Of a stretch of 13,750 nucleotides of DNA, positions 1 to 6,135 are shown in pieces. The notes beneath the pieces were generated by a model, which ran no database searches, was not told the DNA's origin, and saw nothing but the letters and a program-made list of their open reading frames with translations. How positions within the stretch are numbered: position 1 is the stretch's first letter; the number at the start of each line of letters is the position of its first letter. The translations under genes were made by a program, and so were the position numbers. The stretch is from Frankiales bacterium (GTDB taxonomy: Bacteria; Actinomycetota; Actinomycetes; Mycobacteriales; SCTD01), in NCBI GenBank assembly GCA_025464915.1, contig JAODNF010000227.1, positions 1 through 13,750 of the forward strand, read 5' to 3'.

Positions 1-1013
1 TCGACCTCGACCCCCCAGATCGCCTTGCCGACCGTGCCGGGCCGCGGCTCGAAGGACTTCTGGTTGAACGTCGCGACGGGCGATGTCTCGGTGAGCCCGT
101 AGCCCTCGAGCACCTTGGTGCCGAAGACCTCGGCGAACCGCTCCAGCACCGTCAGCGGCAGCGCTGCGCCGCCGGAGAGCGCGCTGTTCAGCTTGGGCCG
201 CAGGTCGCTGGACTTGGCCGCCTCGAGCAGGCCGACGTACATCGTCGGCACGCCCATGAAGATGGTGCACTTCTCGTCCACGAGCAGCTGCAGCGCCTGC
301 AGCCCGTCGAACCTCGGCAGCATGACGACGGAGGCGCCCACCCGGAACGCGGTGTTCATGCAGCAGGTCTGCCCGAAGGTGTGGAACAGCGGCAGGCAGC
401 CGAGCACGGTGTCGGATGCGCTGATCTCGAAGGAGTGCTGCGCCGAGACCGCGACGTTCATCGTCACGTTGAGGTGGGTGAGCTCGGCACCCTTCGGCTT
501 CCCGGTCGTGCCGCTCGTGTAGAGGATGACCGCCGTCTCGTCGGCCTCGCGCGGGATCAGCGCGTCGATCGGCGTCGCCTCCAGCGCCAGGTCGTCGATG
601 CGCTCGATGGTGGCGTCGCCGCCGTCCATCACGGCAAGGACCGGGATGCCGGCGAGCTCGGCGCCCTTGGCACCCTCGCCCAGCAGCGGCGCTGCGCAGA
701 TCAGGGTCTTCGCGCCTGAGTCCGTCAGGACGTACTCGATCTCCTCGGCCTTGAGCAGCGCGTGGACCGGGACCGCGACACCGCCGAGGGCGAGGGTCGC
801 GAAGTAGGCCAGCGGGAAGTGCGGCGTGTTCGGCAGCAGCAGCGCGACCTTGTCACCCGGGCCGATGCCCCGCTCCCGCAGCACCGCGGCGTACTGCTTG
901 GCGTGCGTCCAGAGCTGGGCGTAGGTGAGCCGCAGGTCACCGAGGACGACGGCGTCGTTGTCGGGGAAGCGGACGGCGGACTCGGCGAGGATGCTGGCGA
1001 TCGTCAGGCTCAT
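1..1013 (-). CDS. AMP-forming acyl-CoA ligase (long-chain fatty-acid-CoA ligase type), 3' end cut by window
   Basis: This enzyme of the ANL superfamily activates a carboxylic acid, probably a fatty acid, with ATP to an acyl-adenylate and passes it to CoA in the cytoplasm. The first 337 codons are visible. The AMP-binding P-loop YTSGTTGKPKG lies at residues 165-175 and the second signature GYGLTETSP at 304-312; both are textbook motifs of the family. Family members run to about 500 residues, so roughly 150-170 residues, including the C-terminal lid domain with its catalytic lysine, lie beyond the window. The ATG at 1013 gives the usual opening (MSLTIASILAESA, then a short region rich in hydrophobic residues), although no strong ribosome binding site precedes it. 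It follows tsaE after a 55-bp gap on the same strand, so it may be read with that operon or from its own promoter. The acyl substrate cannot be told from the visible part. Confidence 0.93.
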   Translation of the reverse strand, partial: MSLTIASILAESAVRFPDNDAVVLGDLRLTYAQLWTHAKQYAAVLRERGIGPGDKVALLLPNTPHFPLAYFATLALGGVAVPVHALLKAEEIEYVLTDSGAKTLICAAPLLGEGAKGAELAGIPVLAVMDGGDATIERIDDLALEATPIDALIPREADETAVILYTSGTTGKPKGAELTHLNVTMNVAVSAQHSFEISASDTVLGCLPLFHTFGQTCCMNTAFRVGASVVMLPRFDGLQALQLLVDEKCTIFMGVPTMYVGLLEAAKSSDLRPKLNSALSGGAALPLTVLERFAEVFGTKVLEGYGLTETSPVATFNQKSFEPRPGTVGKAIWGVEV

Positions 1014-1068
1014 GGGACGGATCCAACCCCAGCAGCGGTGTCCTGCGCGAGTCCCGCCCGCACACCGA

Positions 1069-1518
1069 TCAGGCGTCGAGGTTGGGCGCGCCGTCAGCCC
1101 AGCGGGGCCCGACCCACTCGAGCGTCGCCGTCCGGCTGTCGTCGTCGTGCCGCTCGAGCCGCACCTCGACGTGGCTGTCCGACAGCTGCTCGACGATCCC
1201 CTCGCCCCACTCGACCACGACGACGGAGTCGTCGATCTCGATGTCCAGGTCGAGGTCATCGATCTCGACCCTGCCGGCGTCGCGCAGCCGGTAGGCGTCG
1301 ACGTGCACCAGCGGCACCCGTCCCTGGTGGACGCGGGCGATGACGAACGTGGGGCTGGTGACGCGAGCCGTGACGCCGAGGCCCTGCCCGATCCCCTGCG
1401 TCAGAGCGGTCTTGCCGGCGCCCAGCGGGCCCGAGAGGACGACGAGGTCGCCCGGCTGCAGCACGGCGGCCAGCCGGCGTCCGAGCGCCTGGGTGTCGTC
1501 GACGGTCGCGAGCCTCAC
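1069..1518 (-). CDS. tsaE: tRNA N6-threonylcarbamoyladenosine biosynthesis ATPase TsaE
   Basis: TsaE is the small P-loop ATPase that works with TsaB and TsaD to put the threonylcarbamoyl group on A37 of ANN-decoding tRNAs. The 149-residue product matches the family's usual length. Walker A is GPLGAGKT at residues 30-37, the TSPTF switch motif is at 54-58, the conserved HVDAYRL is at 72-78 and the VVEWGEG segment (Glu103-Trp104) follows. An acidic stretch of alternating Asp, Glu, Ile and Leu lies at about 85-97. The GTG at 1518 is chosen because it overlaps the stop of the upstream glycosylase gene in a 4-bp GTGA and starts the protein just before the family's first helix. A longer open frame runs upstream in this phase but only as a shadow of the glycosylase gene. 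The usual partners tsaB, rimI and tsaD do not follow it here; an acyl-CoA ligase does. Confidence 0.96.
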   Translation of the reverse strand: MRLATVDDTQALGRRLAAVLQPGDLVVLSGPLGAGKTALTQGIGQGLGVTARVTSPTFVIARVHQGRVPLVHVDAYRLRDAGRVEIDDLDLDIEIDDSVVVVEWGEGIVEQLSDSHVEVRLERHDDDSRTATLEWVGPRWADGAPNLDA

Positions 1519-2054
1519 GACACCAGTCTGACGGCGAGCGCGAGGTCCTCCCGCAGCCGGGTCATGGCCTCGCCGTTCGGGCCGCCCCGCAGGGCAGCCG
1601 CGGGGTGGAAGGTCGGGAGCACCCGCTGTCCGTCCACCTCGTGCACCCGTCCCCGTACTGCTCCCAGAGTGGTCCGGCCGAGGAACCAGGTCGTCGCCGA
1701 CAGACCGAGGGGTACGACGAGGGCCGGCGTCATCTCCCCGAGCTGGCGCGTCGTCCACGGCCTGCAGTTCGCGGTCTCGACCTTCGACGGGACGCGGTTG
1801 CCCGGCGGTCGGCACTTCACGGTGTTGATGACAGCGACGACGTCCCGGCTCGTCCCGGCCTCCTCGAGCAACCGGTCGAGGAGCTGTCCGCTGCGGCCGA
1901 CGAAGGGGACACCCGTCTCGTCCTCCCTGGCACCGGGCGCCTCGCCGACGATCACGAGGCGCGCACCGGTCGGGCCGCTCCCGACGACGACCTGGGTGCG
2001 GGTGCTCGCCAGCTCGACGCAGCGGGTGCACGCCCGCATCTCGTCAGCCAGCAC
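1515..2054 (-). CDS. Family 4 uracil-DNA glycosylase with [4Fe-4S] cluster
   Basis: This enzyme removes uracil from DNA, the first step of base excision repair after cytosine deamination or dUTP misincorporation. The 179-residue product carries the family 4 active-site motif GEAPGAREDETGVPFVG at 37-53 and the second motif with His150-Pro151 (FHPAAALR). Four cysteines, Cys9 and Cys12 (CTRC), Cys81 (VKCRPPGNR) and Cys97 (NCRPW), sit where thermostable family 4 enzymes bind an iron-sulfur cluster. The GTG at 2054 overlaps the hydrolase gene by 11 bp and has GAGGA nine bases upstream; an in-frame ATG at 2039 is an alternative that would remove five residues, but it lacks a ribosome binding site. 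The gene ends in a 4-bp GTGA overlap with tsaE. Its position between the hydrolase and tsaE genes is unusual in my recollection of actinobacterial alr-tsaE clusters. Confidence 0.94.
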   Translation of the reverse strand: MLADEMRACTRCVELASTRTQVVVGSGPTGARLVIVGEAPGAREDETGVPFVGRSGQLLDRLLEEAGTSRDVVAVINTVKCRPPGNRVPSKVETANCRPWTTRQLGEMTPALVVPLGLSATTWFLGRTTLGAVRGRVHEVDGQRVLPTFHPAAALRGGPNGEAMTRLREDLALAVRLVS

Positions 2055-3108
2055 GCGCGGCGGTCCTCATGGCCCGGCGGACCAGCGCTCGCAGGTGGAG
2101 GGTGACCATCGCGGCCTTCTCGAGCTGCACCATGTGGCCGGCCCCCTCGACCACGACGAGCTGCGCGTCGGGAAGCGCCGCGGCGAGGGTGCGGCTGTGC
2201 GACACCGGCGTGATGACGTCCTTGCTGCCGACCAGGACGAGGGTCTCGACGTCGCGCAGCTTCTGCGCGGCCTTCAGCTTGTCGTGCGCCATGAAGGTGT
2301 CGTAGAACTCGGCGATCACGTCGACCGGGGTGTCGGCGGTCATCTTCTCGACGAACTCGACGAGGGACGGGCTGACCTCGTCGACGCCGAACGCCGCCCG
2401 CTTGGTGGCCACGAAGGCGAGGTCGGTGCCGAGACGGCGCCCGCCCTCGAACAGCTGCGGCCGGCCACGCATCCCCTTCGTGAGGTAGGGAAGCACCCGG
2501 CCGGTCACGTGCTGCATCGCGGCCGGCAGGCCGAAGGTGACGGAGGCGAGCTTTCCCGTCGAGGTGCCGATGAGGGCGACGCCGGTGACCCGGTCACCGA
2601 TGAGAGCGGGGTACTGGTCGGCGAGCGCCATGATCGTCATGCCCCCCATGGAGTGCCCCACGAGCACGACCCGGCCGGTCGGGGCGCAGCCGTCGATGAC
2701 GGCGCGGAGGTCGCGGCCGAGCTGGTCGATGGTGGCGTTCCCTGCGGAGCTGCGGCCGCTCTTGCCGTGCGAGCGCTGGTCCCAGAACACCAGCTTGCCC
2801 ACGTGCTCCTCGGCGAGCGCGATCCGCTGGTAGTGCCAGACCGCGAGCTGCTGCGTGTAGCCGTGGCAGAAGACGACCGTGAGGTCGGCCCGCTCCGGCC
2901 CGACCTCCTCGACGTGCAGCGGCACGCCGTCATCCGCGACGACCCGGCGCACGCGGTCGGCGGGCAGCCGGAAGAACGGCTCCTCGGAGTCGGGGTCCGG
3001 CGCGAGGCGGGTGCGCCCGACGGCGTACCGCTCCGCTGCCAGGCCGGCAGCAGCGCCGACCGCGACGGCACCGGCGACGGCGCCGAGGACTCCGGTACGA
3101 CGCTTCAC
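2044..3108 (-). CDS. Alpha/beta-fold hydrolase with N-terminal membrane anchor or signal segment
   Basis: A 354-residue serine hydrolase of unknown substrate. The N-terminus (VKRRTGVLGAVAGAVAVG and on to about residue 25) is a positively charged start followed by an Ala/Gly/Val-rich hydrophobic segment, consistent with a membrane anchor or signal sequence; no lipobox cysteine is seen. The hydrolase core follows: oxyanion-hole HG at 82-83, the DQRSHGKSG loop at 110-118, the nucleophile elbow GHSMGG with Ser153, a likely acid Asp297 (GSKDVITP) and catalytic His325 (GAGHMVQLE). A helical cap lies between about 180 and 285. The GTG at 3108 forms a GTGA overlap with the end of alr, which suggests translational coupling. 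A hydrolase of this kind next to alr recurs in actinobacteria, which hints at an envelope-related job, but this is inference. It could be an esterase, lipase, epoxide hydrolase or haloperoxidase-like enzyme. Confidence 0.92.
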   Translation of the reverse strand: MKRRTGVLGAVAGAVAVGAAAGLAAERYAVGRTRLAPDPDSEEPFFRLPADRVRRVVADDGVPLHVEEVGPERADLTVVFCHGYTQQLAVWHYQRIALAEEHVGKLVFWDQRSHGKSGRSSAGNATIDQLGRDLRAVIDGCAPTGRVVLVGHSMGGMTIMALADQYPALIGDRVTGVALIGTSTGKLASVTFGLPAAMQHVTGRVLPYLTKGMRGRPQLFEGGRRLGTDLAFVATKRAAFGVDEVSPSLVEFVEKMTADTPVDVIAEFYDTFMAHDKLKAAQKLRDVETLVLVGSKDVITPVSHSRTLAAALPDAQLVVVEGAGHMVQLEKAAMVTLHLRALVRRAMRTAARAG

Positions 3109-4208
3109 AGCTCCCCCACGTAGGTCCGCGGGACGCGGGCCCCCACCCGGGTCACGATCTCGTAGTCGATCGTGCCCGTCGCCTCGGCCCACTCGAGGGC
3201 ACTCGGCCCCGACGCGCCGAAGAGCAGCACCTCGTCGCCGGCCCGCACGTCGTCGTCGCCGACGTCGAGCACGAGCTGGTCCATCGCGACGGCGCCCGCC
3301 ACGGTGTAGCGCTTTGCCTTGATCTGCAGGGGAACCGCGTTCGTGGCGTTGCGCGGGACACCGTCCCCGTAGCCGAGCGGGACGAGCGCCAGCGTCGTCT
3401 CCGACGAGGTCGAGTAGCGGTGCCGGTAGCTGACGCCGGACCCCGCCGCGACCCGCTTCGTGAGGGCGACGTGGGTGCGCAGCGACATGGCCGGCCGCAG
3501 GCCGAAGTCGCCGAACGCGGGTGCCGGCTGCAGGCCGTAGATCGCCGCGCCGGCGCGCACCAGGTCGTAGTGGGTGTCGGGGTCGGTCAGCAGGGCCGCC
3601 GAGTTGGCGAGGTGCCGGACCTCGGGCTGCAGCTCCGCCGAGTGCCGAAGCGCGTCGGCGAACAGCGCCTTCTGCTCCCGGTTCGTCGAGTGCCGCGGAC
3701 CGTCCTCGGCGGTCGCGAGATGGCTCCAGACACCGCTGACGTCGATCGCGCCGGTGGCCTGTGCCTTCGTCGCAGCCTCGACCAGCTCGGGCCAGTCGGC
3801 CAGGGTGCAGCCGCCACGTGACAGGCCGGTGTCGACCTTGAGCTGCACCCGCGCGGTGCGACCGAGGGACTCGGCCGCTGCGACGACCCGCTCGAGCTCG
3901 GCGACCGAGTAGACGCCCAGGTCGACGTCCGAGGCGATGCCGGGGGCGAGGTCGTCGGACGGGGTGTAGAGCCAGGCGAGCACCCGCTGGTCGATCCCTG
4001 CCGCACGGAGCGCCAGGGCCTCCTCGAGGAAGGCGGTACCGATCCAGGTAGCGCCCCCTGCGACGGCAGCACGGGCCGACGGCACGAGCCCGTGCCCGTA
4101 CCCGTCGGCCTTCACGACCGCCATGACCTGCGCGGCACCGACTCGGGCGCGCAGGTCCGCGACGTTGTCGCGGATCGCGCCGAGGTCCACCACGGCCGTC
4201 GATCTCAC
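3105..4208 (-). CDS. alr: Alanine racemase
   Basis: Alr is the PLP-dependent cytoplasmic enzyme that interconverts L- and D-alanine and supplies D-alanine for peptidoglycan. The 367-residue product is of normal length. The PLP lysine is Lys33 in VVKADGYGHG, the barrel carries KVDTGLSRGG at 124-133, and the second catalytic base is Tyr261 in GVSYRHRY, contributed across the dimer. The C-terminal beta domain keeps PLGYGDGVPR and AMDQLVLDVG, as in characterised racemases. The GTG at 4208 is chosen because it starts the protein directly before the conserved first strand (STAVVDLGAIRDN) and lies 5 bp after the stop of nnr, with AAGG just upstream. Alr joins nnr and acpS upstream and the hydrolase downstream in a tight block, an arrangement known from other actinobacteria. 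Confidence 0.97.
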   Translation of the reverse strand: MRSTAVVDLGAIRDNVADLRARVGAAQVMAVVKADGYGHGLVPSARAAVAGGATWIGTAFLEEALALRAAGIDQRVLAWLYTPSDDLAPGIASDVDLGVYSVAELERVVAAAESLGRTARVQLKVDTGLSRGGCTLADWPELVEAATKAQATGAIDVSGVWSHLATAEDGPRHSTNREQKALFADALRHSAELQPEVRHLANSAALLTDPDTHYDLVRAGAAIYGLQPAPAFGDFGLRPAMSLRTHVALTKRVAAGSGVSYRHRYSTSSETTLALVPLGYGDGVPRNATNAVPLQIKAKRYTVAGAVAMDQLVLDVGDDDVRAGDEVLLFGASGPSALEWAEATGTIDYEIVTRVGARVPRTYVGEL

Positions 4209-4213
4209 GCCCT

Positions 4214-5581
4214 TCAGTCTCGCAGCAATGCCTCGCGGACAGCGGCAGGCCACGCCTCCAGCACCAGGGCGGCGCTGGTCGAGACGCCACCGGTCGACAG
4301 GCTCGCGGCGAGCCCGTGCAGGAAGGCCCCGGTCGACCCGGCCTCGAGCGGGTCGAGCCCGCGGGCGAGCAGGGTCCCGATGCCGCCGGCGAGCACGTCG
4401 CCGGTGCCCGCGGTCGCCAGCAGCGCGGAACCCGTGGTGTTTACCCGGGCCGGACCGTCTGGCCCGACGACGACAGTGGCGTCGCCCTTCAGCAGGACGT
4501 GCACGCCGAGGTCGGCGGCCAGCCGTCGGGCGGCGCTGATCCGGTCCGGTCCCACCTCGGTGCCGAAGCGCGCGAACTCGCGCTCGTGCGGGGTCAGCAG
4601 TGTCGGCGCCCAACGGTCCCGCAACAGGCTCGGGTTCTGCGCGCAGATCGTCAGGCCGTCGGCGTCGACGAGAACCGGCACGTCCTGCGCCAGCACCTCC
4701 TCGACGCAGTCGTAGGACGTCACCCCGATCCCGGGCCCGACGACCCAGGCCTGCACCCGACCGGCGTCCCTGACGTGCTCCGTGACGACCGCCTCCGGCC
4801 AGTGGTCACGCACTCGGTCCGCCGCGCTGCCGGCGTACCGGACCATGCCCGCGCCTGCCCGGACTGCCGCACCGACGCAGAGCAGGGCCGCGCCGCTGTA
4901 CTCCTCCGAGCCCGCCGCGATGCCGACCACTCCGCGCGTGTACTTGTCGCTGATCCGGTCGTCCGAGGGCAGCGTCACGCCCGTCAGCGCCTCGACCGGC
5001 GCCGTCGGCAGCTCGAGCCCGATGTCCACGACCACCAGCTCACCGACGTTGTCGCGCGCGACCAGCAGGCCCGGCTTGCACGTCCCGAACGTCACGGTCA
5101 CGTCAGCGCGAACCGCCCCGTCGTGCACCTCACCTGTGTCCGCGTCGACGCCGCTGGGGACGTCCACCGCGATCACGAGCGGTACGCCGTGAAGGGCCGG
5201 CACCGCGACCCGCAGTGGTCCCCTGGCACCGATCCCGACGATCCCGTCGAGCACCGCCTCCGCCCCGGCGACCGCGTCATCGGTGCCGACGCGGCCGCCC
5301 GCCCGCAGGAACGCCTCCAGCGCGTCCTGCACCGGCGTCGCCATCAGCACCGACACCACCTGGCAGCCCCGGCGGGCCAGGTTCACCCCTGCCCACAGCG
5401 CGTCCGCGCCGTTGTTGCCCTTACCCACCAGCAGGACGACGCGGGCGCCGTAGACGAAGGGCAGCCGCCTCGCGGTCTCGACCGCGAGCGCCGTGGCTGC
5501 CCTGGCCATCAGGGGAGCCCCCGCCGCGAGCAGCGGCTCCTCGGCAGCCCGTACCTGCTCGACCGTGTGCGCCCGGATCAC
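4214..5581 (-). CDS. nnr: Bifunctional NAD(P)H-hydrate repair enzyme (epimerase plus dehydratase)
   Basis: This two-domain protein repairs NADHX and NADPHX, hydrated dead-end forms of NAD(P)H. The N-terminal YjeF-type epimerase domain interconverts the R and S hydrates; the C-terminal ribokinase-like dehydratase restores NAD(P)H from the S form using ADP. In the 455-residue product the epimerase domain (about 1-205) has GKGNNGADAL at 53-62 and VDVPSGVDADTG at 139-150. The dehydratase domain (about 215-455) has YTRGVVGIAAGS followed by AVRAGAGMVRY, the TPHEREFARF segment, LLKGDATVV, and the nucleotide-binding AGTGDVLAG at 391-399. The family's usual GGDG is GADA here, a mild substitution at 58-61. 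The GTG at 5581 overlaps the acpS stop in a GTGA and begins the protein at the normal helix (IRAHTVEQVRAAE). A 5-bp gap separates it from alr. Confidence 0.96.
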   Translation of the reverse strand: MIRAHTVEQVRAAEEPLLAAGAPLMARAATALAVETARRLPFVYGARVVLLVGKGNNGADALWAGVNLARRGCQVVSVLMATPVQDALEAFLRAGGRVGTDDAVAGAEAVLDGIVGIGARGPLRVAVPALHGVPLVIAVDVPSGVDADTGEVHDGAVRADVTVTFGTCKPGLLVARDNVGELVVVDIGLELPTAPVEALTGVTLPSDDRISDKYTRGVVGIAAGSEEYSGAALLCVGAAVRAGAGMVRYAGSAADRVRDHWPEAVVTEHVRDAGRVQAWVVGPGIGVTSYDCVEEVLAQDVPVLVDADGLTICAQNPSLLRDRWAPTLLTPHEREFARFGTEVGPDRISAARRLAADLGVHVLLKGDATVVVGPDGPARVNTTGSALLATAGTGDVLAGGIGTLLARGLDPLEAGSTGAFLHGLAASLSTGGVSTSAALVLEAWPAAVREALLRD

Positions 5582-5934
5582 GCGGTCTCCCCGATGACGA
5601 CTGCCGTCGCGACACCGCCGTCGTGGGACAGGCTCACGTGCCAGGTCGCGATGCCGAGCGCCTCGGCGGCCTCCCTGGCGGCCCCCGTGACGATCAGCCT
5701 CGGCTTGCCGTTGTCCTCGTTCACGACCTCGGCATCCGTCCACGGCAGCCCCGGCGCGCCGAGCACCTTGGCTACCGCCTCCTTCGCCGCGAACCGCGCG
5801 GCGAGCGACTCGATCCGGGTGACCAGCAGCTCCTCGCCGGTGTAGAGCCGCTCCCGCAGCTTCGGCGTGCGCTCCAGCGCTGCGGCGAGCCGGGCGACCT
5901 CGACCACGTCGACGCCCACCCCCACGATGCTCAC
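5578..5934 (-). CDS. acpS: Holo-[acyl-carrier-protein] synthase
   Basis: AcpS transfers the 4'-phosphopantetheine arm from CoA to a serine of acyl carrier protein and so switches on fatty acid synthesis. The 118-residue product is the standard trimeric AcpS length. The magnesium-binding aspartate is Asp9 in GVGVDVVEVARL and the glutamate is Glu52 in RFAAKEAVAKVLG; the C-terminal HVSLSHDGGVATAVV strand is also typical. The start is the GTG at 5934, with only a weak purine-rich stretch upstream. It is the first gene of the coupled block and overlaps nnr by 4 bp. A gap of about 35 bp separates it from the possible small gene upstream, so a promoter for the block could lie between 5935 and the lipoprotein gene, but I see no convincing -10/-35 pair. 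Confidence 0.97.
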   Translation of the reverse strand: MSIVGVGVDVVEVARLAAALERTPKLRERLYTGEELLVTRIESLAARFAAKEAVAKVLGAPGLPWTDAEVVNEDNGKPRLIVTGAAREAAEALGIATWHVSLSHDGGVATAVVIGETA

Positions 5935-5969
5935 TGCGTCATCTTGGCACCGCGCACGACCTCCGGGCC

Positions 5970-6119
5970 TCAGCCGCCGTCGGCAAACCAGTCTCGGTCG
6001 GGCTGCTCGCCTCGGGCATCTGGGGACGGCGCGGGCGCGACGTCGGACTCCTCGACCAGCTCGGCCGGGTCCACCCGCACGGATTCGAGCTCCTGCAGGG
6101 GTACGGCGAAGCGCGTCAT
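5970..6119 (-). CDS. Possible small acidic protein, 49 residues, unknown function
   Basis: This open frame starts MTRFAVPLQELESVRVDP and ends DWFADGG. I do not recognise it. It is acidic and rich in Glu, Asp, Ala and Pro, with no membrane segment, cysteines or signal peptide. The ATG at 6119 has GAGGG directly before it, an unusually close ribosome binding site; an in-frame GTG at 6134 with GAGG upstream would add five residues and begin 1 base after the lipoprotein stop. It fills most of the otherwise empty 200 bp between the lipoprotein gene and acpS. Its codon pattern resembles real genes of this genome, but the frame is short enough to be chance. Confidence 0.45.
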   Translation of the reverse strand: MTRFAVPLQELESVRVDPAELVEESDVAPAPSPDARGEQPDRDWFADGG

Positions 6120-6135
6120 GCCCTCAGCATGCACC

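Noticed and set aside
925..3123. A 732-codon plus-strand open frame opposite tsaE, the glycosylase and the hydrolase genes
   Set aside because: It runs antisense across three well-supported genes, its product is Arg/Asp/Val-rich with no recognisable domain, and such frames are expected where third positions are nearly all G or C.
4209..4613. An N-terminal extension of alanine racemase in the same frame
   Set aside because: It is a shadow of the nnr dehydratase domain; alanine racemase starts normally at the GTG at 4208.
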